From NCBI RefSeq assembly GCF_001625215.2, contig NC_030387.2:24750517-24814516 (forward strand): a DNA stretch of 64,000 nt, given 5' to 3'. Both the position numbers and the translations under genes were made by a program. The notes under the pieces were generated by a model, which saw nothing but the letters and a program-made list of their open reading frames with translations, did not search any database and was not told the DNA's origin. Each line of letters opens with the position of its first letter. Positions within the stretch are counted from its first letter, which is position 1. This document shows, one piece after another, positions 1 to 19,026 of this stretch. The stretch comes from Daucus carota subsp. sativus. Taxonomy: Eukaryota; Streptophyta; Magnoliopsida; Apiales; Apiaceae.

Positions 1-167
1 CTTATTTTAAATTTTGAAATTCGACTTTAAAAAATATATAATCACTCTAGAATTTAATTTGTGACTTTTTATTTTATATTACAAGTTCTATTTAATAAGT
101 TGTAAATACTAATAAATTTATTCAAATAAATTGAAAGTTAATTTTTGCTAATATAAGTAACTTGTTA

Positions 168-424
168 CTCCCTCCTTCCTCTTTTACATGTCCATTTTAA
201 CTTTTGACCAGTCAATTTGATTATACTTTGATTGAATTTTTCATGTACCGTATAATTGGAAAAATAATAAAAAAGTGTATCATTAGAAAGTATATTTAGT
301 CTACTTTAATATGCAGTTTTCAGATTTTAATATATTGAATAGATAATTTGTAATGTTTATTGAAAAATTGGTCAATTTGACTCCTAAAAAATCAAAATGA
401 ATATGTAAAAGTTGACGGAGGGGG
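168..424. repeat. Stowaway-type MITE with TA target duplication
   Basis: The ends are CTCCCTCCTTCC and GACGGAGGGGG, inverted repeats of the Stowaway (Tc1/mariner) consensus. TA flanks both sides (166-167 and 425-426). The element is non-coding and 257 bp long. Confidence 0.8.
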
Positions 425-1106
425 TATTTATAAGCAATAATTAACGTCTTTTTTGCTAGCCAAACAGCCCCTATATTTGAAAGGCTTGTGTAATTTAGTG
501 AAATTAATATATGTGTGTTGCACAAAAAAAGCTACAAGATTTTAACTGAAAAATATGAATTCTCTTTAATGATGCATTGTGCTTCCCCTCTTCATTATTG
601 AGACACACGGAAGTTAATTCTTGAGGCTAGTTCCAGACATGGTTCAGTGTTACATGTAGTAAATTAATCTTACTATTACTGTCACTTTGTTATTATTAAG
701 TGGTCACACAAGTTTGTATCTGTACTCAGGAAAACTACAAACTGATACATTCGTAACAGTAAGATAAACGTACACCTTTAAAATATGAGGTCATGAACAA
801 TACACACCTTAAACGTACTTTGGTTGGACTAGCTGCAGTGCTGGGCCTGGCTATGCTCAGCCCTTTTAGTCTCTTAACATCTATTGCATGATATTGTCTC
901 ATTTACTCCCTTTGGTATAAATGTGGAGTCTAGATGGATATTGCTTAAGATCCTGGATGGCTTTCTCGACAAGAATTGTTGTTTTTGGCACTTTTGCATC
1001 AGGATTAGTTCTTATGATTAATCTCTTATTTTCGTCTTGTTAAGCAAAATCAATTTTTATCTCAAAGTAGTCTTTTACCTAGATCTATAGATATGCTGGT
1101 TAGGAT

Positions 1107-1394
1107 CAAGTCCAATGGTTGTGCTAAAATAGATGGAGCTATTGCTATATTTTAGCACTAAAAGTAGTTTTTGGTGCTAAAACAACATCATGTCTCCAAA
1201 GGATTGTTATAAACCTTGTGTCGAGTTTTACCAACTTCTAAATACTCCACACTTCTGTTTTGAATACAAATTTAACCAACTTCCAAGTACTTTATCTATT
1301 TTAGCACAATGTTTAGCATACCATTGAATGATGAATTTTATTTTTGGTGCTGTAATATAGATATAGCACCAAGTATAGCACACCATTGGACTTG
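1107..1394. repeat. Inverted-repeat MITE (CAAGTCCAATGG ends)
   Basis: The left end CAAGTCCAATGGTTGTGCTA is matched in inverse orientation at the right end (TAGCACACCATTGGACTTG). A second inverted block (TTTAGCAC / GGTGCT) lies inside. No coding potential is seen. The superfamily is uncertain because no clean target duplication was found. Confidence 0.65.
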
Positions 1395-1743
1395 CCCTAA
1401 GGCAGGTATTGTGATTGCCATACATACTTTGACCCAAATTTTGTTTGTTGAAGTGATTTTATGATTTTTTAATTTTATACACGAGATAAGAAATTACAGT
1501 ACTACCTGATTTTCTTGTGAAATCACTTTGTCAGAATGAAATCTGCAGTTATTGTTTGTTTCTGTTTTTGCAACACCTAGCCAAAAAGCAAAATTAAAAT
1601 AATTGTGTATTACATTATAAAGTTGCAGAAAGAAAGAAGGGAGGTTTTTATCATACACACCAGTATTCTATGTAGCATACTAAGTTCTATTCACATTTAC
1701 TTGTGTCACAGGGTGTATACTATTATTTCTATCAAATATTTAG

Positions 1744-1971
1744 GAGCAAGGCTGAAATTACTGCACTTGAACGTCGAAAAAGAGGGCTTGGGGATGGTAC
1801 AGTTGGGATGTTTTCATCTCTTATGGTGGCTGCTTTGTCTGGGTAACTTATCTATTCATAATTCAATTCTGTTAGTATATCTTATCTATTCTAGATGCAG
1901 GGTTGTAGCCATTTGTAGACGTGTTTTCAGATTCCAAATTAGTTGGTTACTTGTTACCATGACCATATCTG

Positions 1972-2025
<54 letters not shown>

Positions 2026-2701
2026 CAATACATGTAAATGAATTTTAAATTTACCTTCATTACCTTACTTAAGAAGAATTAAGACACATGCTTATTTGCT
2101 CTTGTCCATTTTAGATTATATATTAGTTTTTTACTACTGACTGATGCTTAAGGTTGTATCTGCTGCTAAATTTTTATTCTGAAATCAGTTAAATTATGAT
2201 AAGATTATAATGATCTGTACCTTTCTCCACCATTGCCTCTCTTTTCTACAACTGAACAAAATTGACTGTAATAAGACTGCATAATTGTTCTGCTATGTCT
2301 TAGTGAGTTGTTACCATCGTCATTCTATAGTCACACATTCACACTCACACATTAACTTTTCACTTCTTAATAAGCATGCATTTGTACATTTCTTCGGCAA
2401 CAGGACACAAAACTTAACTGAGCTCCTGTTTCAGAGAGTTCATGTCTGACTTTTATTCTTTTCACAGGTGTGTGAATGTGCTGCTGACTAATCCTATTTG
2501 GGTTGTTGTTACACGCATGCAGGTATAGAATTTAGTCCTCTTGGTCTTTGTAGAGTTAGCCTTTTTCAGCTATATAATTGGGGTGATCTTAGCTTTAGAC
2601 AAAATATTTTTGCATTAGTAATATGGTCAAGTTTTGTATTTCAGGTCAATCATTACTGGTATTCTATAATATGTTTCCCCTCTTTCTAATCTAGCTGCTA
2701 C

Positions 2702-2743
<42 letters not shown>

Positions 2744-5700
2744 TGTGTGTTTGAATCATAAGAATTACAGAATCAAGTAGGCATAACCCAAATCCTCTTT
2801 TATGAATATTTGGTGACATTTATTGAAATTTTAAGTTCTGCACATCTAATTCTGGTTAGTATTTCTCATCTTTTCTTTTCATATCCATCTGCTAGTTTTG
2901 TGAAGGCAAAAACGAACATGAATCTTTTTGACATTTTTTTGTGTTTACTTCTGTTCTAGGAAGCGACTCCTTCGACATTCGTTCTTTCTACTGCATAATT
3001 CTTTCTTTATTCTATATTGCATTATGTTGTAGAGTTACTCGAACAAGACTTGTCTAAACTATTCCACTGTTAATGAGCATATGCATGACACATATTTATC
3101 TTTTCCCTAAACAATATATATACAATTAAGAACAAAAGAATAGACATATAAAGGGACTTCTGTAAGTTTAATATTTGTTCTTAGGGATAATAGTAATTAT
3201 CATCATGGTTTTGGGGATCTAACATAATTGCACATTCAATTGTGTGTGACCTTTCATAATTATAACTGCAGACTCACAGAAAGAAATCCCAACAAACTCA
3301 TTCCATATCTTCAGATGATCAAGTTATTGTTGAGGTAGAAGCACCTCCATTTGGAACCAACCTTGCGGTATGTGCTTTTATGCTTTGAATTGATACTTGT
3401 GCTTGCATTTAATCTTTAGTACGTAGACTAACGAATCATTCAATTCATGACATATGGATTCTTTTAGAATCGATTTCAAACCATCTGCTATCATAACCTG
3501 CAGTCTCCAGAAGAATTTCTAGCAACATTTCTCTATACACAATTAATCCATTGCTACCTTATGTGCCACTTATCTAACCTAGATTCTGTTGCAAAGAAGG
3601 TAATACTTGTTAGACCATTGTTAAGGCCTTGATTGCATCTAGCCTATATTACTGTAGTGTCACTAATAATCATCCAATAATTATTTTCATATACTTTTGT
3701 ATCAAACACGACCACTCTACAGTTGCCCAAATTTAATTGAAGGCATAATAGCTGCAATGTCAAGATATAGAGGGATGAGTACTGGGGTGAAGGTTTATGC
3801 TTCATTACTTATACCACATATCTGTACTCTCATTTTCGGAAGTGTCATTTCAGGAGAAGAGAAGCAGAATTGCCAGAATAGTTTGCTTAATCTCGTCTGA
3901 TGCTTTCTACTACTTTTGTATGACATTAGTAGTACTCATTCACATTGGAAACCAAGTGTGGGCCCTATATAATTATCCCTGGGTGTGGTTGTTTTGTGGT
4001 GCAGAGGTTTTACATACCGGATAACTTATAGAGATATATAGGAGATTCCTAGGTTGAGAAAAAGTGTTCAGACAGAGCAGTAGCACTTTAGCAGTCATGT
4101 ATTGAGTATTGACAAGAAAGAAACTTAAGGAGAGTCTTTAGGCACCCAAGTAAGGCTTAGAGTTAGAACAAGACAACTGCTGGGGTGTACAACATGACAT
4201 GTATACTGGGGATATATGGTTTTAGAGATTATCACAGAAAAGACAAGGGCTCACTTTTTTAGGTGCCTAAAATCATTGAATATTTTAGTTTCGGTTTGGA
4301 GAAGTGCAAATGTAAGATATAGAGATCTGATATAGATTGTACAATATGCCTCAGTAGTGAGTACCTATGCATGATTTCTTTTTAGAGATATATTTCCATG
4401 TGCTGAAAGCACAAAAGAAAAGCCCATGTCATGTCCTAGTGATGTTTATGTCCAAGTGGAGTCTGACTGGATTGAGTGGTATCACTAAGACATAAAAGTT
4501 CATATCTTTAGGGCAACTTATGAGTGGTATCACTTAGGCAAGGCATATTGATTTATGCTTTAGGTTTTAAACTCATAGCACAGTGATCCTGATTCCCAAT
4601 GTACTCAGCGTACTAAACAAAGTTTAAGCTCAGAAGTAGCTACTGGGGCCTGGGGAGTTTTGCATGTATCATTTGCATTGTAACGTTGTTAAGTCTTCAT
4701 GCCTTGTACGTCCATCAAGGTTCGAATAGTATGTAAAAGCATCAGTCATTACTGCTTAAATCGAGTATGTCGATATGTTATATAAAGTCGAGCCATTAAC
4801 TTAGGTCAGTGTTCAATACTATACAGTTTCATGCACATCTATAGGACTAAATAAAAGATGAAAAAATCACTTAGGCAAGGCATATTGATTTATGCTTTGG
4901 GTTTTAAACTCATAGCACAGTGATCCTGATTCCCAATGTACTCAGCGTACTAAACAAAGTTTAAGCTCAGAAGTAGCTACTGGGGCCTGGGGAGTTTTGC
5001 ATGTATCATTTGCATTGTAACGTTGTTAAGTCTTCATGCCTTGTACGTCCATCAAGGTTAGAATAGTATGTAAAAGCATCAGTCATTACTGCTTAAATCG
5101 AGTATGTCGATATGTTATATAAAGTCGAGCCATTAACTTAGGTCAGTGTTCAATACTATACAGTTTCATGCACATCTATAGGACTAAATAAAAGATGAAA
5201 AAATGATGTGGCCGCTGATTTAGCTCCTCATTTATTTTGGTAAGTATGTCATCAGTAATAATAGTAGCCAGGGTTCTAAAGTGACAACCCCCCCCCCCCC
5301 CCCCCCCCCTACCAGAACAATTCGAATAGTAGTTACTGTGTTATACACAGATTGTCCTCTGGTAATCTGACTTATCTAGACGTTTTGTGATCTGTAGACC
5401 ATAATTTTAACTAATTTTTTTTTATTTTCTACAGATTCAGGAACTTTATGAGGAATCTGGACTATGGGGATTCTGGAAAGGTGTTTTACCGACATTGATC
5501 ATGGTAGGTAAAAAGTATAACTAATACATGATGCAGGGTGGTTGCTGATTGCTCTCACTGTTAATGCAGGTGAGCAATCCTTCCTTGCAGTTTATGCTTT
5601 ACGAAACATTATTGAAGAAGCTAAAGCAAAAGCGTGCTTTGAGCAAAAATGCTAATAAAGGAGTAACTGCTTTGGAGGCAAGTATTGTCTCTGGTTGTTG

Positions 5701-8700
5701 AAGTTTTAGTACTAGCTTCTAGCTGATGAAATTCTTTGGGGACAATTTTATTATGTATTATGACCGTTTTATCATTCAAATGTACCCTAGTTAAACCAGT
5801 TTGTCCACTACATTGATTGACTGCAACTATAAACATACTACTTGCTATTGTGCTAGATTTTTTTGCTTGGAGCTCTGGCTAAACTTGGAGCTACAGTTGT
5901 CACATATCCTCTTCTGGTTGTGAAGGTTAGTGACACTAAGTTATTAGTATGGATGGTTATAATCTCCATAAAGCGAAAGCTGGCCAATTTGTTTTTTTCC
6001 CTTCTACATATAATAGGATTTACTTCCCTTTGAAATTGATCCAAGTTCTAAAAGATAATTACTGATATTGGCAGTATTTGTCAAAACTTATAATGGAAAA
6101 TTATAGGTCATTTCTATGTACAAGTACTATTGCTGATAGTATATAAAAGTGACACACTTTTTGTAGAAAACATCTTTGTTGCCAATTCAAGTCAAATTCA
6201 CATGGCAGAGCAAAGTTAATATTTTGTGTCCGTCAATTTTCTGCAAGTTTGATGCAAATTATGCACATATTTACTGTCCACACGACAGTCCTGTCATATT
6301 CAACATGTTTCAAATGTTTATGTACCATGTATTGGTGCGCATTGTCCTACATAGTGATTATTATTGCTAAATATCGTTTTAGTACATGCATCATGCATGT
6401 TCTACTGTATTTTTATTTAGTTTTATTGATTTGACCTACTTTAGGTGATTATATGTTAATTTTTCTTAAAACCAATAGTGATCATCACTTTTAGGGTCCC
6501 CCATTTATTGTTTCTTCCCTAGGCCTTCAAAGATCAGGACCAGCCCAAAATGAGCTCCTGAATGTTTGCTGGTTTCCTTCTATTTCTGTTGTTTGCCCAA
6601 GTTCCTCATTATTTGTTTCTTTGCAGGCAAGGCTACAAGCAAAGCAGGTTATCGACGGAGACAAGAAACGTCAGTATAAAGGTTTGTGAATTTGTTATAC
6701 TAGCTTATAACCCGTGCAATGCACGGGCGGTTAATATATTTGTTATTTTATCGTATATATTATAAATTTAATTAATTTTATAATATGTTTTAGTTAAAAA
6801 ATTAAATACTATATTACTCGATGTTATTGAGAATATTGAGTTTTTTTAGTTAGAAAATATAAAAAGATAATATTTTAGTTAAAAGGAACAATTGGTTATA
6901 TAAATAGACCCGTATCTCGGCCCACATATCGACCGACTGACCAAACTTTTAATGTTTCGGTATTATTGTGAGGTCAATAGAGTATTTAAAAATATTTTAA
7001 TTTTAGTTGAAAAATATTATCCATAATTTATTTATAATTATATATAATAATGTTATCTTTTTATATTATGTTGCCCGTATTATTTTAGAAGATTAGCGTT
7101 TTAGTTTGAAAACCTAAAAAGATGATGTGTTTTAGTTAAAAAATGTAATTGATATGTTGCTCGGTGTTAATTTAGAAGATTGAGTTGTTTTGGTTAGAAC
7201 ATATTGAAAAGATAATATGTTTCAGTTAAAAAGGATAATTGATTGTATAGATAATAAATACCAAATACCGACCCATCCTACTAACCTAAATTTAATGTTT
7301 CGGTTTAATAGATAATAAAAATATACTATAACATGTTATAAATTCAAGAGCTCCGTGAGTCGAATACCAACCGATTCACCAAACTCAACTAACTGACCTA
7401 CCAAGTGAACTTTTTATTCTTGACTTTAATAGTGTAATAATATATAGTATATGATAGATTTGTAATATTTCTTTTAATGTAAGATCATTAGAGTATTTAA
7501 AAATAATCTTATTAATGTAGTTCGGTTGAATAATATCACATGTTATTTATTAATAATTATATTTAATGATATTATATTTTTATATATATGGCGCCCATGT
7601 TAATTGTAAAAACTCGGTTTTTTTAGTTAGAAAATCTAAAAAAAATAATGCGTTTTGGTTAAAAAGGCAATTACTATGTTGCCCGATATTATTTTAGAAG
7701 ATCGAGTTTTTTTAGCTAAAAAATATATAAAAGATAATTTATTTTAGTTAAAAAGAATAATTGGTTATATATATAGAATTATAGATAGACCCGTAATTCG
7801 GCCCAAGTACCAACCGCCCGACCAATATAATAATACTCCTTCTATTTTTTATTATTTGACGTTTAGACTTTTGGCACACATCTTTACGTATAAATATGTC
7901 GCCCATGTACGTATTAATTGTAAAAGATTAATTTTTTAGTTGGAAAATTTATAAAAAGATAATATATTTTAGTTAAAAAAAGTAATTACCATGTTTCTCG
8001 TGTTATTTTAGAAGATTGAGTTTTTTAGTCAGAAATATAAAAAAAGTAATATATTTCAATTAAAAGGATTAATTGGTTATATAGATAGGTCCGTACTTTG
8101 GCCCAAATTAAAAAAAATAATTGGCTATATAGATAGGCTCAGAATAATTGGTTATATAGATAGGCTCGTATATTGGCCCAAGTACTGACCTACCAAACTT
8201 TTATAATATGTTATGAATTATAGAGGTTCGGGGGTCGAATACCAACCGGCTCGTCAAATTCGACCGACCGACCAACTGAACTTTTCCTATTTCGACTTTA
8301 GTGATATAATAATATAAGTATAGTATAGATTTATAATATTACTTTTAGAGTGAGTATTGTTAATGTATTTTAATTGAAAAATATCACCGGTTATTTATTA
8401 ATAATCATATATAATAATATTATAATTTTATGTATGTGTCGCCCTTGTTAATTGTAGAAGATCTGTCTTTTTAAGTTAAAAAATCTAAAAAAGATAATGT
8501 GTTTTAGTTAGAAAGGTAATTACTATGTTTCTCTATGTTATTTTAGAAGATTAAGTTATTTTATCTAGAAAATATAAAAAAGATAATTTATATTAGTTAA
8601 AAAGAATAATTTGTTATATATTATAATCATAATTATTTAAAAACAAAAAAATAAACAGAAAAAGGTTGCCTCAATCCGAAAGAAACCGGAGGAAGTAGTT

Positions 8701-9635
8701 GCGCAGTAAAAACCAAACACAGCCTAAAAAGTGTAATTTACAGAGAGCAAAAGCGAAGCTATTTGCAAGGTCATGTATTTGTTTTATGTTTGGACTTCTT
8801 TGTATATTTGGACTTGTCTATATTTTAAAGCCCACTAATTATAAAAATTCGTGTAAAAGCCCGCGTACCGACCGACCAAACTTTTAATGTTTCGGCTTTA
8901 ATAGTATAGTATAGATGCCATGAACCGAGTAAAACAGGAAAGTATACTCAAATCTGACATTAAGAAATAAAAAGCTTTATGCCACTATGTTGAAAATGGT
9001 ACCGGTCTGCAACTCTGTAACTTTCTCCCACACCCTGTATGCAAGTAAAGTTGTGTGTCATATATGATATTATGCTACAACCATCACAGAGATCGATATG
9101 AAAAAGTAGCATAAATACTGGGGTTAGGTCTTAAAAGTGGTGTATCAGCTTAAAAGAAGTCTTGGCTGAGCATTGGTAGGTATTTTCAGAAAATTTACCC
9201 AATGAACAAAATTAATGTGAAAAGATAGCTGGGGAGGTTTTCAGATGTTATAGCACTCCAAGTGCTCATCTTGTATGAGACCTACGACTGGGGACGAGCG
9301 CAATGGCGTTTTGTGCAGTGCTAGCCTGCTAGGCTTTGACTTCATTACTTTAAATTTTTTTCCTTATGTTGTGATTAAAGTTTCCAGTTCCTGCTCTTGA
9401 TGTACAGACTAATAAGTTATAAGTTCTTTTTCCCAATATAGGTACTGCAGATGCAATAATGAAGATGATTAGGTATGAAGGGATTACTGGTTGTTATAGA
9501 GGGATGAGCACAAAAATAGTACAAAGTGTTCTTGCCGCTGCAGTTTTATTCATGATCAAGGAAGAACTTGTTAATGGAGCTAGGTGGTTGCTAACAAAAG
9601 ATGCTATGAATAGGGCGAGATCCAAGGCTTCATGA
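1744..9635 (+). CDS. PXN: Peroxisomal NAD carrier (mitochondrial carrier family), 5'-truncated by window edge
   Basis: Eight exons are visible: 1744-1842, 2468-2522, 3272-3367, 5435-5503, 5570-5677, 5857-5925, 6627-6681 and 9442-9635 (TGA). Together they encode the last 247 residues. Conceptual translation shows solute-carrier repeats, for example TNPIWVVVTRMQ, FWKGVLPTLIMVSNPSLQFM, TYPLLVVKARLQAKQV and GMSTKIVQSVLAAAVLFMIKEEL. These follow the plant PXN protein closely. That family moves NAD across the peroxisomal membrane in exchange for AMP/ADP and so supplies beta-oxidation. The (P)x(D/E)xx(K/R) signatures appear as PIWVVVTR and PLLVVKAR. The intron after 5677 begins with GC (GAG|GCAAGT) instead of GT. 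The last intron (6682-9441) is enlarged by an antisense Helitron, and the third visible intron carries a 337-bp tandem duplication. The start codon is outside the window. The family call is firm; the NAD substrate is inferred from the family. Confidence 0.92.
1972..2020. repeat. (TA)n microsatellite in PXN intron
   Basis: Near-perfect alternating TA of about 48 bp with two T interruptions, inside the intron between PXN exons 1744-1842 and 2468-2522. Confidence 0.9.
2704..2750. repeat. (GT)n microsatellite in PXN intron
   Basis: About 23 GT units with one TT interruption, inside the intron after exon 2468-2522. Confidence 0.9.
4531..5204. repeat. 337-bp tandem duplication, two copies
   Basis: Copies 4531-4867 and 4868-5204 are the same length. 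By eye they differ at only two positions (GCTTTAGG versus GCTTTGGG, and GGTTCGAA versus GGTTAGAA). They lie in the PXN intron 3368-5434. The near identity suggests a recent duplication or gene conversion. No ORF or element ends are evident. Confidence 0.95.
5288..5309. repeat. Poly-C tract of 22 bases
   Basis: An uninterrupted run of 22 C, 125 bp upstream of PXN exon 5435-5503 and inside the intron. It is G-rich on the opposite strand. Confidence 0.9.
6700..8915 (-). mobile_element. Non-autonomous Helitron in last PXN intron
   Basis: Read on the minus strand it begins TCTATACTATACTATTAAAG at 8915 and ends at 6700 with a hairpin (CCCGTGC-ATT-GCACGGG) followed by TTATAAGCTAG. It sits between A and T (6699 and 8916), the usual Helitron target with no duplication. 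Its interior is a set of degenerate blocks repeating TTTTAGTTAAAAAG, ATAATTGGTTATATAGATAG and CGACCGACCAA, with no Rep/helicase ORF. It therefore depends on an autonomous partner and is simply spliced out with the intron. Confidence 0.85.
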
Positions 9636-10474
9636 TATTTCCTTTCATCGTGATAAAGTTCTAGTAGGGTGTTAGTTAACAGTTTGTAGTTCTCCACTTC
9701 TACCGGATTTAAAAATTATTTAAAGATTAAAATTGAGTCAAGGGTTGCAGTAGCTTGCCGAAGATGGTCCATGGACCCTGCTGGATCCCTTGTATCGTGC
9801 CTGTGGCTGTGCCAGAGATGGCAGCGGAGAAACTCAGAATATACAATATACGTTGCAGGAAGAAATGATAGGACTCTACAACTGTAAGTTGTAAGATTAT
9901 GTTCTATTGGGAATGATTCTGTGTAAACCAGATGTCATGAACCCCATTGAAGTTCCTCTATTTTATTTTCTGTCTCATAGAAAGCTGGTGTGTGTTATGT
10001 ATTAATAATAACTATTTCAAATAGTTTATGGAACAAAAAATAGAGCTTATTTATCATTTTATTAGCTTCTTGTATTTGCTTCTTACGGCTGGTGCTAATC
10101 GCCGAACAGTAGAAATGATAAGTATGGACCTGTATGACTGATTGCCTCGAAAGATGGGCCAATTTCTTCGTGACCGATTTATTAAATATTGCTAGAAACT
10201 CAAGTCCGAAAAATTTGAATCTAGTTATGCCAAACATTTTGGACTTGCATTTCCGGTGGATATTTAATAAATATACCATTATATATTAGTTAATTTGTTA
10301 TATTAAAATTTATAATCATATAAATTTAGAAATTAAAACATTTTACACCCAAAATAGATATTCATGATTACATTGCAAATTAATGTTTCAATAAAAGAAT
10401 TAGTCTCAAAATCATTGTTTCAATAAAAAAATTAGTCTCAAAATAGATATTATATCTTAGGAATATAATTAATA
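9636..10474. other. PXN 3' UTR and intergenic DNA
   Basis: The first 300-400 bases after the PXN stop are presumably 3' UTR. The rest is AT-rich. A short direct repeat (CAATAAAAGAATTAGTCTCAAAAT, seen twice near 10390 and 10420) is the only structure noted. No gene is seen. Confidence 0.5.
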
Positions 10475-10727
10475 CTCCATCCGTCTTAAAATACATGTCC
10501 ATTTTAGAAAAAATTCAAAATACTTGTCCGCTTCAACGTCAATGTAAATTTATATTTTCAAAATCAACTCTTTCATTCACATATTACTAATTTTTATTTT
10601 CAAGATCAACCGCATACCACATTTTATGTTCAATTAATTGCTTAATACAACTCTTTTTTCTCAAAATTCACTTTTCTTAAACTATGTGATTTTTCGAAAG
10701 TTGACATATAACTTGAAACGGATGGAG
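10475..10727. repeat. Stowaway-type MITE with TA target duplication
   Basis: The left end CTCCATCCGTC is matched inversely by ACGGATGGAG at the right, and TA lies on both sides (10473-10474, 10728-10729). It lies between PXN and isochorismate synthase. Confidence 0.85.
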
Positions 10728-10854
10728 TATAATTAATTCTGTTGAAGATACTTTTAAATGATAGTTTAGGTGATCCGTAAGTAACTAATCTGCTAAAGAT
10801 GCTCTTACACGATAGTTATCCTATAGGAAGGGTGAAGAAATCAAAATTTTTTTT

Positions 10855-11218
10855 TTACTTAATATATTATAACCGTGATGAAATAGGAAAGCAAAGAAGA
10901 AGAAAGATCATGAAAAGAAATTGGCTAAAATTTCTCTGATATATTATTGTCGTGATGAAATAAGAAAGCAAAAGAGGAAAAAGAATAAAACGATAGAAGG
11001 AACGATGATGGTCCAGCACGGACAATGGAGTAAATAGAGTTAGAAAAGAACGGAAAATAGAAAAGCAAAGAAAAAGAAAGATCTTGAAATGAAATTGTCT
11101 GAAATTTCTTTTTTGCTTAATATATTATTGTCGTGATGAAATAGGAAGCCAAGAGGGAAAAAATGAAACGATAGAATGAACAGTGATGGTCCAGCAGGGG
11201 CAATGGAGTAAATAGAGC
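10855..11218. repeat. Degenerate tandem repeats upstream of isochorismate synthase
   Basis: The block TATTATTGTCGTGATGAAATA occurs near 10870, 10940 and 11120, and GATGGTCCAGCA...CAATGGAGTAAATAGAG occurs at 11007 and 11185 (period about 178). The copies have diverged. They lie 400-770 bp upstream of the ICS start codon, so they fall in its probable promoter. Confidence 0.7.
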
Positions 11219-11220
11219 TA

Positions 11221-11569
11221 GAGCATGTCCAATAAGTTGGATATCTCAATGAACTTTAAACTGGTATTCATGTAACGTGTCAAAAAAATTATACTTCAAT
11301 ATCCTAATAATTATCTAAATCACTAACACATTCTCAAATATTTTAATAATTATTTATTTTTAGATAATTTTTGATCATTACCTATTTTATATTTATGAAT
11401 AAAAAATTCATCTCCCTTCTTATTTTTTTATTTTTTCTCATTTTTATTTTTTAATTTATTATTAAAACAATAATTAATATTAGAATTCACACTAAAAATA
11501 TATTACTTAAATTACGAAAACTCGATTCATCATTTTATATTATTAATAAGTAAGATAACGTACTTGCTC
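11221..11569. repeat. Possible MITE in the ICS promoter
   Basis: The left end GAGCATGTCCAAT and the right end ACTTGCTC are imperfectly inverted, and the interior is AT-rich and non-coding. The right end is 56 bp before the ICS start codon. The inverted repeat is short and no target duplication is clear, so this is tentative. Confidence 0.35.
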
Positions 11570-11624
11570 TTATAAAAGAAGGAAATCTATCTAATTGGCT
11601 CATCATCATCTCTTGTCTGTGTCC

Positions 11625-17866
<6,242 letters not shown>

Positions 17867-18953
17867 AATGGAGAGTTTAAACTGGGAAGGTTTGTTATTA
17901 TGGGCGTTATGACTGGAATAGAAAACTTTGAAAGCACCATAATCATCCTAAACTACGCTTTGTTAACTTCATTTTTTAGGAGTATTGTTGTATACATGTT
18001 CTAACCAAATGGATTCTGGCACACAGGTAATAGATTAATCAAGCTGCTATCTTGGTTCAATATTGTGGCCTTTTTCATTTTTGGTTCAGAAAACACGCGA
18101 GTGCTTAGAAAGCAGCTCTTTTTCACTCCAAGTAGCAGCTAAATTTGTATAGGGAACCAGGAGTTGATAGTTCAGCCTTGTTGTATAGGTGTTTCCAACA
18201 GAAGAACACGAACACTTAAAGAGCATATAAGAGCATATTAGTCGTTCATTTTGTTGTCTTCTTTGTCATACAACCAGACAGTAGTAGATCTCGACATTGT
18301 TTAGGCTATATTATCAAAATAAGTGAGTGATTGCGACCTTGAGCATGATTAAGCCTTCTTGGTCATCTTGATCTTGCACTGCCAGATAAAGAGGTCGGTT
18401 AAGAATTGAAAAAGTTGGCTTTTGGAATTCTGATAGAATTATAGTTGACAAGGGAGATGCACATTGCATATATCTCCAGGTTAAAATTGTACTAACCTTA
18501 ATAACTGTTAAGTGTATAGATATTCCTTGTAGCTTTAGTGTGATGTTACCATAAAATATTCCTTGTAGCTCTTGTGATATTACTATGGCTTTTAAGTTTC
18601 AGCAATGCAAATACACAGTTCACTTGCTTGTTTTTACCTTCACATTTTAGCAACATGTTTATTTTGGATTGCCCTGTGTGTCTTACCTCATATTTTTTGT
18701 TAATTTCAATCATCAGTAGTTATAATAAAATATTGATGTTGAATTAAGACTATTACTTTAAAGTTTAAACACCACATATGAACATCAATTTATATTGGGT
18801 AAGATACTTTCACTTTTATATATGCCCTAACCTTTTAAATTTTTGTCATTTCAAAAGGGATCGAATCCAGTCTCATTCTCATCTGCTATTTGATCAATCA
18901 AACATTGCATGAAAAGGTAAAAATTAGAGGAATTAAGTTTACAAAAACAAGTG
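17867..18953. other. ICS 3' UTR and intergenic DNA before the tRNA gene
   Basis: No gene or bounded element is recognised. The first several hundred bases probably include the ICS 3' UTR. A short duplicated phrase (ATATTCCTTGTAGCT) occurs near 18521 and 18557. Confidence 0.5.
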
Positions 18954-19026
18954 TGGAGATGCGGGGTATCGATCCCCGTACCTCTCGCATGCTAAGCGAG
19001 CGCTCTACCATCTGAGCTACATCCCC
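18954..19026 (-). tRNA. tRNA-Ala (anticodon AGC)
   Basis: The minus strand folds as a 73-nt cloverleaf. Its acceptor stem is GGGGATG / CATCTCC with discriminator A. The D arm contains TAGCTCAGATGGTAGAGC (A box), the anticodon stem-loop is CTCGC-TTAGCAT-GCGAG with AGC, and the T arm is CGGGG-ATCGATA-CCCCG (B box). The third acceptor pair is G3-U70, the known identity signal for alanyl-tRNA synthetase. No intron is present. CCA is not encoded, as expected for a nuclear gene. Confidence 0.97.

Larger units (their letters stand above)
1..1743. other. Left-edge intron of the PXN gene (non-coding)
   Basis: No exon is recognisable here. The first PXN exon in the window begins at 1744 after a TTTAG acceptor, in mid-codon, so this stretch is most simply the intron before it. 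The N-terminal roughly 100 residues expected for the carrier are absent and must lie left of the window. The stretch holds a Stowaway element (168-424) and a second inverted-repeat element (1107-1394). Confidence 0.6.

Noticed and set aside
1605..2048. 147-codon ORF overlapping PXN exon 1744-1842
   Set aside because: It reads the exon in the wrong frame and runs into the (TA)n repeat, giving poly Ile-Tyr. The PXN frame fits the family.
18954..19026. A plastid-derived tRNA insertion
   Set aside because: The AGC anticodon and absence of flanking plastid sequence indicate a nuclear tRNA-Ala gene.
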